Assembly: GCF_016950255.1 (NCBI RefSeq)
Contig: NZ_JACGFN010000003.1
Location: 186,001 to 250,000 of the forward strand
Direction of reading: 5' to 3'
Source of the DNA: Pectobacterium brasiliense
Lineage (GTDB): Bacteria; Pseudomonadota; Gammaproteobacteria; Enterobacterales; Enterobacteriaceae
Length of the DNA: 64,000 nt
Below, one piece after another: positions 1 to 9,577 of this stretch (within the stretch, counting starts at the first letter, position 1; each line of letters begins with the position of its first letter). Under the pieces are notes generated by a model, which ran no database searches, had not been told where the DNA came from, and worked only from the letters and a program-made list of their open reading frames with translations. The position numbers were made by a program, and so were the translations under genes.

Positions 1-1
1 T

Positions 2-946
2 CTGTACCTTGACCGCGTTCGTGGCGTGTTGGAAAACAGTGGCGTGCATGTCGATCAGGTTATCTTACCTGACGGCGAGCAGCACAAATCGCTGACCGTA
101 TTGGATCAGGTTTTTACCGCGCTGTTGGCGAAACCGCATGGTCGTGATACGACGATTGTTGCCTTGGGTGGCGGTGTCATCGGCGATTTAGCCGGTTTTG
201 CCGCGGCCAGCTATCAGCGTGGCGTCCGATTTATTCAGGTGCCGACAACGCTGTTATCGCAGGTAGATTCTTCCGTCGGTGGTAAAACCGCCGTCAATCA
301 CCCGTTGGGTAAAAACATGATCGGGGCGTTCTACCAGCCCGTATCGGTTGTGATCGATCTGGACTGCCTGAAATCTTTACCGGCACGGGAATTGTCATCC
401 GGGCTGGCGGAAGTCATCAAGTACGGCATTATTCTGGATCGCGATTTCTTTCTTTGGCTCGAAGAAAACATTGAAGCCGTGCGTGCGCTACAGCATGACG
501 CGCTGGCTTACTGCATTCGACGCTGCTGTGAAATCAAAGCGGCGGTGGTTGCAGCAGATGAACGCGAAAGCGGTATGCGTGCGCTGCTCAACTTGGGCCA
601 TACTTACGGGCATGCCATTGAAGCAGAAATGGGCTACGGTAACTGGCTTCACGGCGAAGCGGTTGCGGCAGGCATGGTGATGGCTGCACATACGGCACGT
701 CGCCTTGGGCAGTTCTCCGTTGAGGATGTCGAGCGAGTCAAGTCTCTGCTGATTCGCGCTGGCTTACCTGTAAACGGCCCAACGCAAATGACACCTGAAT
801 CCTATCTTCCTCATATGATGCGCGACAAGAAAGTGCTGGCGGGCGAGTTACGTCTGGTGCTGCCAACGGCAATCGGTCAATCTGAAGTTCGTGGCGGCGT
901 CGCGCATGACATGGTGTTGGCTTCGATAGCTGATTGTCTTGCCTGA
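2..946 (+). CDS. aroB: 3-dehydroquinate synthase, 5'-truncated
   Basis: AroB converts DAHP to 3-dehydroquinate, the second step of the shikimate pathway, in the cytosol with NAD+ and a divalent metal. The reading frame is open from base 2, so the N-terminus lies outside the window. Visible family motifs are the NAD-binding [11 protein letters not shown] stretch, [20 protein letters not shown], the metal-site region [12 protein letters not shown] and the later [10 protein letters not shown]. An internal GTG at 26 is not the true start, because LYLDRVRGV upstream continues the conserved sequence. damX and dam follow, as in E. coli. The identification is secure. Confidence 0.97.
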   Translation: MYLDRVRGVLENSGVHVDQVILPDGEQHKSLTVLDQVFTALLAKPHGRDTTIVALGGGVIGDLAGFAAASYQRGVRFIQVPTTLLSQVDSSVGGKTAVNHPLGKNMIGAFYQPVSVVIDLDCLKSLPARELSSGLAEVIKYGIILDRDFFLWLEENIEAVRALQHDALAYCIRRCCEIKAAVVAADERESGMRALLNLGHTYGHAIEAEMGYGNWLHGEAVAAGMVMAAHTARRLGQFSVEDVERVKSLLIRAGLPVNGPTQMTPESYLPHMMRDKKVLAGELRLVLPTAIGQSEVRGGVAHDMVLASIADCLA

Positions 947-1111
947 TGCGTAATGCTATCGGGTTATGAAAGACTGCAGTTATGAAAGATAAGTATTAAC
1001 GACAGACACGCCCTAATGGGTTATGGTTAATAAAATACAATGCGTTACGATTCAATGATTCGCCTTGGCGACCGCTTGGTGAATTCGAGCTTTTTAGTGG
1101 GGAGATGTTAA

Positions 1112-2128
1112 ATGGATGAGTTCAAGCCGGAAGATGAGCTGAAGCCTGATACCAGTGACCGTCGACCTACTCGTCAGCAGAAAAGCAGCAACTTCGCGGT
1201 ACCTAAAATCGCGCTTTCCAGACAGCACCTGATGATTGGCATCGGGATTGTGGTGCTGGTGTTGCTGATCGTGGGTATTGGGTCTGCCTTGCAGGCACCT
1301 TCTCAGCCACAAACCTCACAGACGCAGAATCAAGCGAGTGGCGAGCGAAATATCGATCTCTCTTCCTCGTCCTCCATGACCCAGAACACGCAGCCTTCCT
1401 CTCCGAGTGAAAGCCCCGCGGCCGTTTCCGGCGAGGCCAGTCATGGTCAAATGCCAGGGCAGGCGTCTTCTCAAACGCCGACGTCGCCCCAGACATTGAG
1501 TGCTCCTCCGATTTCCGGTACGCCGACGGATGCACAGATTCAACCGCCGGTGGCAGGCCAGCAGCGTATTGAGCTGCCGGGCAATATCACCGATGCGCTG
1601 TCGCAACAGCAAGGGCGCGTGAGCGAATTCTCTCAGGGTGCGGCAGGAAACTCGACGCTGCCAACGGCACCTGCGACGGTTGCTCCGACCGGGAAAACGC
1701 CTGCGACCTCATCCGCTAAAAATACGCACAACACGACGCCTGCACATGCTAACAACGCTAAGCCTGCTGCGAACAGTGCGCCAAAAGCGCCAGTCGCAAG
1801 CAAACCCGCAGCTAACGCAAAAGCGGCGCCTGCTGCGGCCGGGCAGAACGTTTCCGTACAGAATGCGCCCGCCAGCAGTTTTACGTTGCAACTGAGCAGC
1901 GCATCACGCTCGGATACGCTGAAAGCCTACGCAAAACAACATAATCTCGCCCATTCGTGGGTGTATGAAACGAAACGAGACGGAAAATCCTGGTATGTGT
2001 TAGTGACCGGAGTCTATGCTTCTTCTGCGGAGGCGAAACAGGCAATTGCCGCGTTGCCCGCAGAGGTACAAGCGAAAAAACCATGGGTTAAGCCGATCCG
2101 CCAGGTGAAGCAGGACTTGAATAAGTAA
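1112..2128 (+). CDS. damX: Cell-division SPOR-domain protein DamX
   Basis: DamX is an inner-membrane protein that binds septal peptidoglycan through a C-terminal SPOR domain. The 338-residue product begins MDEFKPEDELKPD, has one transmembrane helix at about residues 41-58, a long Ser/Pro/Gln/Ala-rich periplasmic linker, and a SPOR domain at about 250-335 (SSFTLQLSSAS ... WYVLVTGVYASSAEAKQAI). Start ATG 1112 follows a GGGGAG Shine-Dalgarno. The cytoplasmic part is only about 40 residues, clearly shorter than I recall for E. coli DamX (428 residues in all), where an acidic segment precedes the helix. It lies between aroB and dam. Confidence 0.95.
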   Translation: MDEFKPEDELKPDTSDRRPTRQQKSSNFAVPKIALSRQHLMIGIGIVVLVLLIVGIGSALQAPSQPQTSQTQNQASGERNIDLSSSSSMTQNTQPSSPSESPAAVSGEASHGQMPGQASSQTPTSPQTLSAPPISGTPTDAQIQPPVAGQQRIELPGNITDALSQQQGRVSEFSQGAAGNSTLPTAPATVAPTGKTPATSSAKNTHNTTPAHANNAKPAANSAPKAPVASKPAANAKAAPAAAGQNVSVQNAPASSFTLQLSSASRSDTLKAYAKQHNLAHSWVYETKRDGKSWYVLVTGVYASSAEAKQAIAALPAEVQAKKPWVKPIRQVKQDLNK

Positions 2129-2207
2129 CACCAATTTTAGCCCTGATGTGCTGTCTGACACAGAGTACAATCCGCGGCTCTGAAACGTATGAGTAACTAA
2201 CGACGGC

Positions 2208-3020
2208 ATGAAGAAGAACCGCGCTTTTTTAAAATGGGCTGGTGGTAAATATCCGCTGGTAGAAGAAATTCGTCGCTATTTACCCGCAGGAGACTGTCTC
2301 ATTGAGCCCTTTGTTGGCGCGGGTTCCGTGTTTCTGAATACGGAATACGATCGCTACATACTGGCTGATATTAATAGCGACCTGATTAATCTCTACAATA
2401 TCGTTAAATCGAATGCAGATGACTTTGTTACCGACGCCCGTAAACTTTTTACGGATGAGGTCAACACGTCAGAGACGTTTTATCTGCTGCGTGACGAATT
2501 TAACCTTTGCAGCGATGCCTATCGGCGCGCGCTGCTGTTTCTCTATTTGAATCGCCACTGCTATAACGGCCTGTGCCGTTACAACATGCGCGGTGAATTC
2601 AATGTTCCTTTCGGGCGCTACAAGAAGCCCTATTTTCCTGAAGAAGAAATTCGCTGGTTCGCCTTCAAAGCGCAAAATGCCACTTTCGTCTGTGAGCATT
2701 ATCAGGACACGCTGGAAAAAGCAGAGAAGGGATCGGTCATTTATTGCGATCCGCCTTATGCGCCGCTGTCTGCGACCGCGAATTTTACGGCCTATCACAC
2801 CAATAATTTCAGTCGTGCCGACCAGCAGAGTTTGGCGCAATTGGCGCGCCGTTTATCAGCAGAAAGCCAGATTCCGGTACTGATTTCCAATCATGACACG
2901 TTACTGACTCGTGAGTGGTATCAGGAAGCGGTGCTTTATGTTGTTAAAGCGCGCAGAACGATTAGCCGTAATATTTTAGGGCGTAGTAAAGTAAACGAGT
3001 TATTAGCCCTATATCGGTAA
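2208..3020 (+). CDS. dam: DNA adenine methyltransferase (GATC)
   Basis: Dam methylates the adenine N6 of GATC, serving mismatch repair, replication timing and gene regulation. The 270-residue protein shows the alpha-class order: N-terminal FLKWAGGKY (residues 8-15), the SAM-binding PFVGAGS (34-40) and catalytic DPPY (181-184). Start ATG 2208 gives the usual N-terminus MKKNRAFLKW. It follows damX by about 80 bp and precedes rpe, the standard enterobacterial order. Length is normal for the family. Confidence 0.98.
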   Translation: MKKNRAFLKWAGGKYPLVEEIRRYLPAGDCLIEPFVGAGSVFLNTEYDRYILADINSDLINLYNIVKSNADDFVTDARKLFTDEVNTSETFYLLRDEFNLCSDAYRRALLFLYLNRHCYNGLCRYNMRGEFNVPFGRYKKPYFPEEEIRWFAFKAQNATFVCEHYQDTLEKAEKGSVIYCDPPYAPLSATANFTAYHTNNFSRADQQSLAQLARRLSAESQIPVLISNHDTLLTREWYQEAVLYVVKARRTISRNILGRSKVNELLALYR

Positions 3021-3132
3021 TACCGTTTGGGGTAAACAGAGCGCGGTGAATCGGCTAATGCTGTCTGAGAAGCGTCATTAGCCGGGAATAGGTTACCCGC
3101 AGGCATTCAGACTTTACCGTTTGGAGAAATGA

Positions 3133-3810
3133 ATGAAACCGTTTTTAATCGCGCCGTCCATTCTGTCGGCTGATTTTGCCCGTCTTGGTGAAGATACCGC
3201 TAACGTATTGGCTGCCGGGGCGGATGTGGTCCATTTTGATGTCATGGATAACCACTATGTGCCAAATTTGACGATTGGCCCGCTGGTCCTGAAATCCCTG
3301 CGCGATTACGGCATTACCGCGCCGATTGACGTCCACCTGATGGTGAAACCGGTCGATCGTATCATCCCAGATTTCGCCAATGCGGGAGCCAGTTTCATTA
3401 CTTTTCATCCCGAAGCCACGGATCATCTCGATCGTTCACTGCAACTGATCAAAGATCACGGCTGCAAGGCTGGGCTGGTGTTTAACCCAGCAACGCCGCT
3501 GAGTTATCTCGATTACGTCATGGATAAGCTGGATATCATTCTGCTGATGTCGGTTAACCCTGGATTTGGCGGTCAGTCCTTTATTCCCAGCACGCTGGAT
3601 AAACTGCGTCAGGTTCGTCGCTTGATCGACGACAGCGGTTACGACATTCGACTGGAAGTCGATGGCGGCGTAAAAGTAGACAATATCGGCGCAATTGCTG
3701 AAGCGGGCGCGGATATGTTTGTGGCGGGCTCGGCGATTTTTGGTCATCCAGATTACCGTGCCGTCATTGATCAAATGCGCAGTGAAATTTCAAGGACGAC
3801 ACATGACTGA
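3133..3810 (+). CDS. rpe: Ribulose-phosphate 3-epimerase
   Basis: Rpe interconverts D-ribulose 5-phosphate and D-xylulose 5-phosphate in the pentose phosphate pathway. The 225-residue TIM barrel keeps the metal and catalytic residues His34, Asp36, His68 (DVHLMV) and Asp177 (EVDGGV), and the phosphate-binding loops NPGFGGQ and AGSAIFG. ATG 3133 is preceded by GGAGAA. Its stop overlaps the start region of gph, so the two are translationally coupled. Confidence 0.98.
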   Translation: MKPFLIAPSILSADFARLGEDTANVLAAGADVVHFDVMDNHYVPNLTIGPLVLKSLRDYGITAPIDVHLMVKPVDRIIPDFANAGASFITFHPEATDHLDRSLQLIKDHGCKAGLVFNPATPLSYLDYVMDKLDIILLMSVNPGFGGQSFIPSTLDKLRQVRRLIDDSGYDIRLEVDGGVKVDNIGAIAEAGADMFVAGSAIFGHPDYRAVIDQMRSEISRTTHD

Positions 3811-4507
3811 ATTAACCGCAGTTCGCGGAGTAGCTTTTGATTTGGACGGGACGCTAATTCACAGCGCACCGGGTCTGGCGGCGGCGATCGATCAGGCCTT
3901 AGTGGCGCAGTCGTTGCCTGCTGCGGGCGAAGCTCGTGTCGCAACCTGGATTGGTAACGGTGCGGACGTGATGGTTGAACGGGCGCTGCGCTGGGCTGGC
4001 GTTGAGCCTACAGGTGCACGCTTGCAAGAAACGCGTGAGCGGTTCGATGTCTATTATGCGCAGACGGTGGATAGCGGCAGCACGCTGTTTCCACAGGTAA
4101 AAGAGACGCTGGCGCAGTTGGCGCAGCAGGGCGTTCCGATGGCGGTGGTGACCAATAAACCCACGCCGTTCGTTGCCCCGCTCTTGGCAGGCCTGGGGAT
4201 TGGCGACTATTTTTCGCTGATCATCGGTGGCGATGATGTCATTGTGAAAAAGCCGCATCCTGCGCCGCTCTATCTGGTACTCGGTAAGCTGGGGCTGCGT
4301 GCCAGCGAGCTTCTGTTCGTCGGCGATTCCCGCAATGATATTCAAGCGGCACAGGCGGCGGGCTGTCGCAGTGTCGGCATGACGTATGGTTATAACTATG
4401 GTGAAGCGATCGAGCTGAGTCAGCCGGATGTCGTTCTGGATCGTTTTGCCGATATTTTGCCCCTGATCGGGCAGTCTTCTTCACACAATCAGGAACCCTT
4501 AGTATGA
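3803..4507 (+). CDS. gph: Phosphoglycolate phosphatase (HAD family)
   Basis: Gph removes phosphate from 2-phosphoglycolate, a by-product of repair of oxidised DNA ends. I place the start at ATG 3803, inside the end of rpe, which gives a 234-residue protein beginning [10 protein letters not shown]. An in-frame start at 3695 would lie deep in rpe and is rejected. HAD motif I is DLDGT (residues 13-17), motif II is VVTNKP, the motif III lysine lies in KKPHP, and motif IV is FVGDSRND. Its stop overlaps the start of trpS, so rpe-gph-trpS form one overlapping unit. Confidence 0.97.
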   Translation: MTELTAVRGVAFDLDGTLIHSAPGLAAAIDQALVAQSLPAAGEARVATWIGNGADVMVERALRWAGVEPTGARLQETRERFDVYYAQTVDSGSTLFPQVKETLAQLAQQGVPMAVVTNKPTPFVAPLLAGLGIGDYFSLIIGGDDVIVKKPHPAPLYLVLGKLGLRASELLFVGDSRNDIQAAQAAGCRSVGMTYGYNYGEAIELSQPDVVLDRFADILPLIGQSSSHNQEPLV

Positions 4508-5508
4508 GCAAGCCCATTGTATTTAGCGGTGCGCAACCGTCTGGTGAATTGACCATTGGTAACTACATGGGGGCGTTACGTCAGTGGGTCAACATGCAGG
4601 ACGATTACGACTGCATCTATTGCATTGTGGATTTGCATGCCATCACGGTACGTCAGGATCCGCAGGCGCTGAGAAAAGCGACGCTGGATACGCTGGCGCT
4701 GTATCTGGCCTGCGGCATCGATCCGAAAAAGAGCACCATTTTTGTTCAGTCGCACGTACCTGAGCACAGCCAACTGAGCTGGATACTGAACTGCTACGCG
4801 TATTTCGGCGAACTGAGCCGCATGACGCAGTTCAAGGATAAATCCGCGCGTTATGAAGAGAACATCAACGCCGGTCTGTTTAGTTATCCGGTGCTGATGG
4901 CGGCGGATATCCTGCTGTACCAAACGAATCAGGTGCCAGTGGGTGAAGATCAGAAACAGCATCTGGAACTGAGTCGTGACGTCGGACAGCGCTTCAACAG
5001 CCTGTATGGCGATATTTTCAAAGTGCCAGAGCCGTTCATTCCGAAATCGGGCGCGCGCGTGATGTCGCTGCTGGAACCGACCAAGAAGATGTCCAAGTCC
5101 GACGATAACCGCAATAACGTTATCGGGCTGCTGGAAGATCCGAAAGCGGTGGTGAAGAAGATCAAACGCGCCATGACAGATTCCGATGAGCCGCCAGTCA
5201 TTCGCTATGATGTGAAGAATAAAGCCGGGGTATCCAACCTGTTGGATATTCTGTCTGGCGTGACGGGAAAACCCATCCCTGAGCTGGAGCAGGAATTCGA
5301 TGGCCAGATGTATGGTCACCTGAAAGGCGCGGTGGCGGATGCCGTATCCGGTATGCTGTCTGAACTGCAAGAACGTTATCACCGTTTCCGCAACGATGAG
5401 GCTTTCCTGCAACAGATCATGCGTGAAGGGGCTGATAAAGCGAGTGCTCGCGCACAGGAAACGCTGAAGAAAGTCTACGACGCTATCGGTTTTGTTGCCC
5501 GTCCGTAA
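4504..5508 (+). CDS. trpS: Tryptophanyl-tRNA synthetase
   Basis: TrpS charges tRNA-Trp. The 334-residue class I synthetase has the HIGH-type signature TIGN at residues 17-20 and a perfect KMSKS at 195-199. The start ATG 4504 overlaps the gph stop by 4 bases (ATGA), and this coupling decides the start. A rho-independent hairpin follows. It is the last gene of the plus-strand aroB-trpS group. Confidence 0.98.
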   Translation: MSKPIVFSGAQPSGELTIGNYMGALRQWVNMQDDYDCIYCIVDLHAITVRQDPQALRKATLDTLALYLACGIDPKKSTIFVQSHVPEHSQLSWILNCYAYFGELSRMTQFKDKSARYEENINAGLFSYPVLMAADILLYQTNQVPVGEDQKQHLELSRDVGQRFNSLYGDIFKVPEPFIPKSGARVMSLLEPTKKMSKSDDNRNNVIGLLEDPKAVVKKIKRAMTDSDEPPVIRYDVKNKAGVSNLLDILSGVTGKPIPELEQEFDGQMYGHLKGAVADAVSGMLSELQERYHRFRNDEAFLQQIMREGADKASARAQETLKKVYDAIGFVARP

Positions 5509-5517
5509 GTCTTAATT

Positions 5518-5546
5518 ACCGTCAGGAGGCTCTCTCCTGACGGTTT
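5518..5546 (+). terminator. Hairpin terminator after trpS
   Basis: An 11-bp perfect stem (ACCGTCAGGAG with CTCCTGACGGT) and a 5-base loop start 9 bases after the trpS stop. The T tract is short and interrupted (TTCCTG), so it is a moderate terminator. It also lies just beyond the end of the convergent minus-strand amidohydrolase gene. Confidence 0.7.
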
Positions 5547-5583
5547 CCTGCTACTGCTTATCTATTCCTTCGCATCCGCTATC

Positions 5584-7041
5584 TTATCCTTGCGGGATAG
5601 GCGGAAACACGTCGTCTGGAATCGGGTTCTCAAACGGTGTCTGCTGCAATCTTTCCTGATGGTCGGCTTTTGCCTGTGCAACCAGTTCGGGCGTGACCAG
5701 CAGATCGATAGCCAGTGAGGCCATCGCTTTCGCCGCATACTCCGTGCCTTTGTGTGCGGCCCCGGTTTTCCCCTGAGCGACCAACTGCCATGAATGTGCC
5801 GGCGTGCCGATGGCATAGGTGGCGCTGCGAATCTGTACGGTTGGTACAACCCAACTGACCGTTCCCACGTCGGTAGAACCAATGAAGGCATCATTCGGGC
5901 TATACAGCGGATAAATCCCGTCGTGCAGCGTTAAACCCGGTTGCGGTTTAACACCGAAACGCGCGTAGGATTCGGCAATGTCTTCGGCACTCAGCGCGGT
6001 CTGGAACATCGCTGCCATTTTGCGGTCTTCGTCATCGAACGGTATCGGGCCGAGCGCCAGCAGATGTTCGTGCATACGCGCTTCCAGCGGCGGGTTTGCC
6101 AGCAGATTGGCATCACCGCTAATCACTTCGCTGCTGACTTCGGTTTCCGTCATCAGCGCCGCGCCTTCGGCAATTTTCTTCACGCGCTTGACCAACTGGT
6201 GCAGTTCCGGTAACTGGCGAGCTCGTACGAGGTAACGCACGGTGGCATTGGCCTGAACGACGTTCGGAGCATGGCCGCCGCTGTCGGTAATCGCATAGTG
6301 GATGCGGGCGGAGGACGGCATGTGTTCGCGCATGTAGTTCACGCCAACGTTCATCAGTTCCACCGCATCCAGCGCGCTGCGCCCCAGATGTGGGCTGCTG
6401 GCGGCGTGAGCCGCGCGACCTTTGAAGTAAAAATTCAGTTCATTACAGGCCAGTGAGACCGGGCTGTTGACGCCGGTGAAGGTCGCCGGGTGCCAGCAGA
6501 GGGCGATATCGACGTCGTCAAAAACGCCTTCTTTGACCATAAAACCTTTGGACGATCCGCCTTCTTCTGCAGGGCAGCCGTAAAAGCGCACGGTTCCAGA
6601 TAATGCGTGCTTTTGCAGATAATCTTTCACCGCCGTCGCTGCCTGTAGTGCCGCGGTGCCGAGCAGGTTATGTCCGCAGCCGTGGCCGTTGCCACCGTTT
6701 TCCAACGGCTTTGGCTCAGCGACATTCGCCTGCTGGCTCAGGCCCGGCAGTGCATCGTATTCACCCAGAATGGCGATAATCGGCAAACCTTCGCCGAATT
6801 CACCCAGCAGTGCGGTCGGCATGTCGGCGATGCCTTTCGTCAGACGGAAGCCTTCTACTTTCAGGATGGCTTCGTGCTGTGCTGCCGAACGATGCTCTTC
6901 GTAGTTCAGCTCTGGCGTATCCCAGATGCCGTCGCTCAGCGTACAGAACTGCTGCCGCTTGGTGGCAATCAGATCGCAGATTTCTTCCACGTTCTGGCGA
7001 TTAACGGCCGGCAGCGTTCCTTCATTGTGTGTTGCATTCAT
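5584..7041 (-). CDS. M20-family amidohydrolase, AbgB-like
   Basis: This is a predicted metallo-hydrolase that cleaves an amide bond of an amino-acid conjugate. The 485-residue protein resembles AbgB (p-aminobenzoyl-glutamate hydrolase subunit B) in length and motifs: the metal-site regions GEYDALPGL and GNGHGCGHNLLG, the acidic EEGGSSKG, then a dimerisation domain and a C-terminal catalytic half (DVGTVSWVVPTVQI, PAHSWQL). There is no signal peptide, so it acts in the cytosol. It is the last gene of an operon after a periplasmic binding protein, two permeases and an ATPase, which suggests it processes what the transporter imports. No AbgA partner lies next to it. The substrate is not determined; aminobenzoyl-glutamate, IAA-amino acid or another acyl amino acid are all possible. 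Confidence 0.85.
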   Translation of the reverse strand: MNATHNEGTLPAVNRQNVEEICDLIATKRQQFCTLSDGIWDTPELNYEEHRSAAQHEAILKVEGFRLTKGIADMPTALLGEFGEGLPIIAILGEYDALPGLSQQANVAEPKPLENGGNGHGCGHNLLGTAALQAATAVKDYLQKHALSGTVRFYGCPAEEGGSSKGFMVKEGVFDDVDIALCWHPATFTGVNSPVSLACNELNFYFKGRAAHAASSPHLGRSALDAVELMNVGVNYMREHMPSSARIHYAITDSGGHAPNVVQANATVRYLVRARQLPELHQLVKRVKKIAEGAALMTETEVSSEVISGDANLLANPPLEARMHEHLLALGPIPFDDEDRKMAAMFQTALSAEDIAESYARFGVKPQPGLTLHDGIYPLYSPNDAFIGSTDVGTVSWVVPTVQIRSATYAIGTPAHSWQLVAQGKTGAAHKGTEYAAKAMASLAIDLLVTPELVAQAKADHQERLQQTPFENPIPDDVFPPIPQG

Positions 7042-7084
7042 GCGTGGTGTGCTCGTTTGATTTCTCGGATGGCATTGGCGAGGT

Positions 7085-7114
7085 GCGTGTCACAGCCAAT
7101 CAGCCATGACACGC
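7085..7114 (-). other. Intra-operon hairpin downstream of binding-protein gene
   Basis: A 7-bp inverted repeat (GCGTGTC with GACACGC, 16-base loop) lies between the binding-protein gene and the amidohydrolase gene. There is no T tract. It may stabilise the upstream message or reduce read-through. Confidence 0.4.
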
Positions 7115-7135
7115 GATTCAGCGATTGGGTAATGC

Positions 7136-8005
7136 TTAGAGCGGCGTGGTGTCCATACCGAACCATTTTTCGCTCAGTTTTCTGATCGTACCGTCTTGCT
7201 TAGCTTGATCGATGGCCTTGTTGAACATGGCTTTCAGCTCTGGATCGCTCTTACGCAGGCCAACGGAAGAGCCGCTGCCCAAAATGCCGCCAATGAACTG
7301 TGGCCCTGGCGTTACGATATCGGCATTGCCCGGTTTTTCAGAAATGCTTTTCAGGTAAGGCGCGGAAGCGATAACCAGATCGACACGTCCCGCTTTCAGA
7401 TCCAGATCGTGTTCTTGCGTGGTTTTATATTCACGTACCTTCATCACGCCTTTCATATACTTATCCAAAAAGGCGCTGGCGATAGAGGCGGACTGCACGC
7501 CGATGGTTTTGCCTTCCAGCAGCGGTTTCAGTTTCTCAATTTCAGCCTTTGCGGTGGCTTCATCGGCAGGATTAATGGAGAAACGTTGTCCTGCATCTGG
7601 GAATGCTTTAGCGAGTTTGCTGGATTTCAGCACGGCGAAAGTCTGTCCTGCCTGCGTGTACGGCTGGCTGAAATCGATCACCTCACGGCGTTTTTCCGTA
7701 GCGGACATACCAGAAATAATGGCGTCGAACTTACCAGCATTTAGGGCAGGAATGGTGCTGGTGAACGGTTGAACCATGATCTCGCATTTCACCTGCATGT
7801 TGTTACACAGCACTTTGTACAGTTCGATCTCCATACCATCCAGCGTACCGTCTGGTTTGGTGAAGTTATACGGGTGGTAAGCGCCTTCGGTGGCGATGCG
7901 GACGGTCGTCCATTTTTTCTCTTCCGCTGAGGCGGTGAATGAAGCGGCCAATGTTCCTGCCATGCACAGTGAACAGGCGAGCAGTGTGAGTTTTGATTTG
8001 ATCAT
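7136..8005 (-). CDS. ABC transporter periplasmic binding protein, polar amino acid type
   Basis: This 289-residue family 3 solute-binding protein captures the substrate in the periplasm. It has a Sec signal peptide (residues 1 to about 27, ending near TASA before EEKKW). The body shows the ligand-cleft patterns of basic-amino-acid receptors: VRIATEGAYHPYNF, DGMEIELYKVLC, FDAIISGMSATEKRREVIDFSQPY, then DLDLKAGRVDLVIAS. These are most like the LAO/His/octopine-nopaline receptor group, so a cationic amino acid or opine-like conjugate is a reasonable guess, not a demonstration. Hairpins flank the gene on both sides, typical of binding-protein genes expressed above their operon partners. Confidence 0.9.
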   Translation of the reverse strand: MIKSKLTLLACSLCMAGTLAASFTASAEEKKWTTVRIATEGAYHPYNFTKPDGTLDGMEIELYKVLCNNMQVKCEIMVQPFTSTIPALNAGKFDAIISGMSATEKRREVIDFSQPYTQAGQTFAVLKSSKLAKAFPDAGQRFSINPADEATAKAEIEKLKPLLEGKTIGVQSASIASAFLDKYMKGVMKVREYKTTQEHDLDLKAGRVDLVIASAPYLKSISEKPGNADIVTPGPQFIGGILGSGSSVGLRKSDPELKAMFNKAIDQAKQDGTIRKLSEKWFGMDTTPL

Positions 8006-8048
8006 TGGTGTTCTCCCGGCGTTTTATATCGTTATATTTTGTTTATTT

Positions 8049-8074
8049 CCCACCACTGTGACGATAGTGGTGGG
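8049..8074 (-). other. Intra-operon hairpin between ATPase and binding-protein genes
   Basis: A 9-bp perfect stem (CCCACCACT with AGTGGTGGG, 8-base loop) sits just after the ATPase gene and before the binding-protein gene. Reading in gene direction there is no T run, so it is better seen as an mRNA-processing or attenuation hairpin than a full terminator. Confidence 0.45.
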
Positions 8075-8081
8075 GTTGTGT

Positions 8082-8846
8082 TTACCAACTGGCAATAAAT
8101 TGCCGGAAGCGAGCCGACTGGCTGGCAGTGAAAACGTGCTCCGGCGTTCCCTGTTCTTCAATTTCCCCCTGATGGAGGAAGACGATGCGGTTGGAGACTT
8201 CGCGGGCAAAATCCATTTCGTGGGTCACGACCAGCATGGTCATCCCTTCGTCCGCCAGCGTGCGCATGACGCGCAGCACTTCGCCGACCAGTTCTGGGTC
8301 AAGTGCGGAGGTCGGCTCATCAAACAGCATCACTTTGGGTTCCATCGCGAGCGCACGGGCAATTGCGGCGCGCTGCTGTTGTCCACCGGACAAATGCGCA
8401 GGATAATAGTGACGCTTATCCGCCAGACCGACTTTCTCTAACAGCTGCTCGGCGTGCTCTACGCACTCCGCCTGTGGACGTTTTAAGACGTGCACGGGCG
8501 CTTCGATGATGTTTTCCAGCACGGTCTTGTGTGACCAGAGGTTAAAATTCTGGAACACCATGCCCAACTGGGTACGAATTCTGTCGATCTGTTTGAGGTT
8601 CGACGGGCGATTCTGCCCTTTGCGGTTCGGCTTCATTTCAATTGCTTCTCCGCCGACGATAATCTCGCCCTGATCGGGAAGCTCAAGCAGGTTGCTACAG
8701 CGCAATAGCGTCGATTTGCCTGAACCGGACGATCCCAGAATTGAGATGACTTCCCCCTGATTGGCCTCAATCGAAATCCCTTTCAGGACGTCCAGAGAAC
8801 CGAAGCTTTTATGAATGTTGCGCAGGCTAATGGCGGGTGTCGTCAT
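8082..8846 (-). CDS. ABC transporter ATP-binding protein, polar amino acid type
   Basis: This 254-residue ATPase powers import by the adjacent permeases and is HisP/GlnQ-like. Walker A is GSSGSGKST (residues 38-46), the signature is LSGGQQQR, Walker B is VMLFDEP, and the switch histidine lies in VVTHEMDFA. An upstream in-frame start would extend into the permease gene. I choose ATG 8846 because it overlaps the permease stop by 4 bases (ATGA) and gives the usual N-terminus [16 protein letters not shown]. Confidence 0.93.
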   Translation of the reverse strand: MTTPAISLRNIHKSFGSLDVLKGISIEANQGEVISILGSSGSGKSTLLRCSNLLELPDQGEIIVGGEAIEMKPNRKGQNRPSNLKQIDRIRTQLGMVFQNFNLWSHKTVLENIIEAPVHVLKRPQAECVEHAEQLLEKVGLADKRHYYPAHLSGGQQQRAAIARALAMEPKVMLFDEPTSALDPELVGEVLRVMRTLADEGMTMLVVTHEMDFAREVSNRIVFLHQGEIEEQGTPEHVFTASQSARFRQFIASW

Positions 8847-9577
8847 TGCAGATCTCCCAATTTCTTGATTTTTTTCGCTGCCGGTTGCGCACCCGGCGCA
8901 CGGAGATGAGGGGTAAGCGTAAATTCTGTCCACATCAGTAAACGGGTCAGAATAAGGTTAATAAACAGATAAATAGCACCAGCGACCAGGAATACTTCGA
9001 GCGCCCGGTAGGTTTCCGCGATGAGACGTGCAGCAATTCCGGTGATTTCCATCAGTGTGATGATGGAAGCCAGCGAGGTCGATTTGACCATCGAGATCAG
9101 CTCATTACCGTAAGCAGGGAGCGCCTGACGAATTGCCAGCGGAAAAACGATACGCTTGAAAATCATGAACGACGGCATGCCGCAGGCGCGCGCCGATTCA
9201 ATCTGACCAACCGGAACGGACTGCAATCCGCCACGGATAATTTCACTGGCATAGGCTCCGGTACACAGGCTGAGTGACAGCAGGGCGCACCAGTGCGGTT
9301 CTCGCAGGAATGGCCAAAGCATACTTTCCCGAACCCAGGTGAATTGCCCCAGCCCGTAGTAAATCAGGAACAGCTGAACCAGCAGCGGCGTACCGCGGAA
9401 AAACAGCACGTAGGTCCGGGCAATTGAGCGCAGTACGGCAAAGGATGACAGCTGCATCAACGCCAAACCCAGCGCCAGGAAGAAGCCCAGAAAGACCGAG
9501 CTGACCGCCAGCTGCAGCGTTAACGGGATACCGGGAATAATCTCCAGAAACGTTTCGTACAGAAAAGGGAAATCCAT
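8843..9577 (-). CDS. ABC transporter permease, HisM type
   Basis: This 244-residue inner-membrane permease has about five transmembrane segments and the coupling-loop EAA motif ([33 protein letters not shown]). It pairs with the permease gene just upstream to form the membrane channel of the amino acid importer. The start overlaps the preceding permease stop by one base and the stop overlaps the ATPase start, so the whole unit is translationally coupled. Confidence 0.92.
   Translation of the reverse strand: MDFPFLYETFLEIIPGIPLTLQLAVSSVFLGFFLALGLALMQLSSFAVLRSIARTYVLFFRGTPLLVQLFLIYYGLGQFTWVRESMLWPFLREPHWCALLSLSLCTGAYASEIIRGGLQSVPVGQIESARACGMPSFMIFKRIVFPLAIRQALPAYGNELISMVKSTSLASIITLMEITGIAARLIAETYRALEVFLVAGAIYLFINLILTRLLMWTEFTLTPHLRAPGAQPAAKKIKKLGDLQ

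Noticed and set aside
3695..3802. Upstream start for gph
   Set aside because: It would extend the protein through the end of rpe; the DLDGT motif sits at the right distance from ATG 3803, which overlaps the rpe stop.
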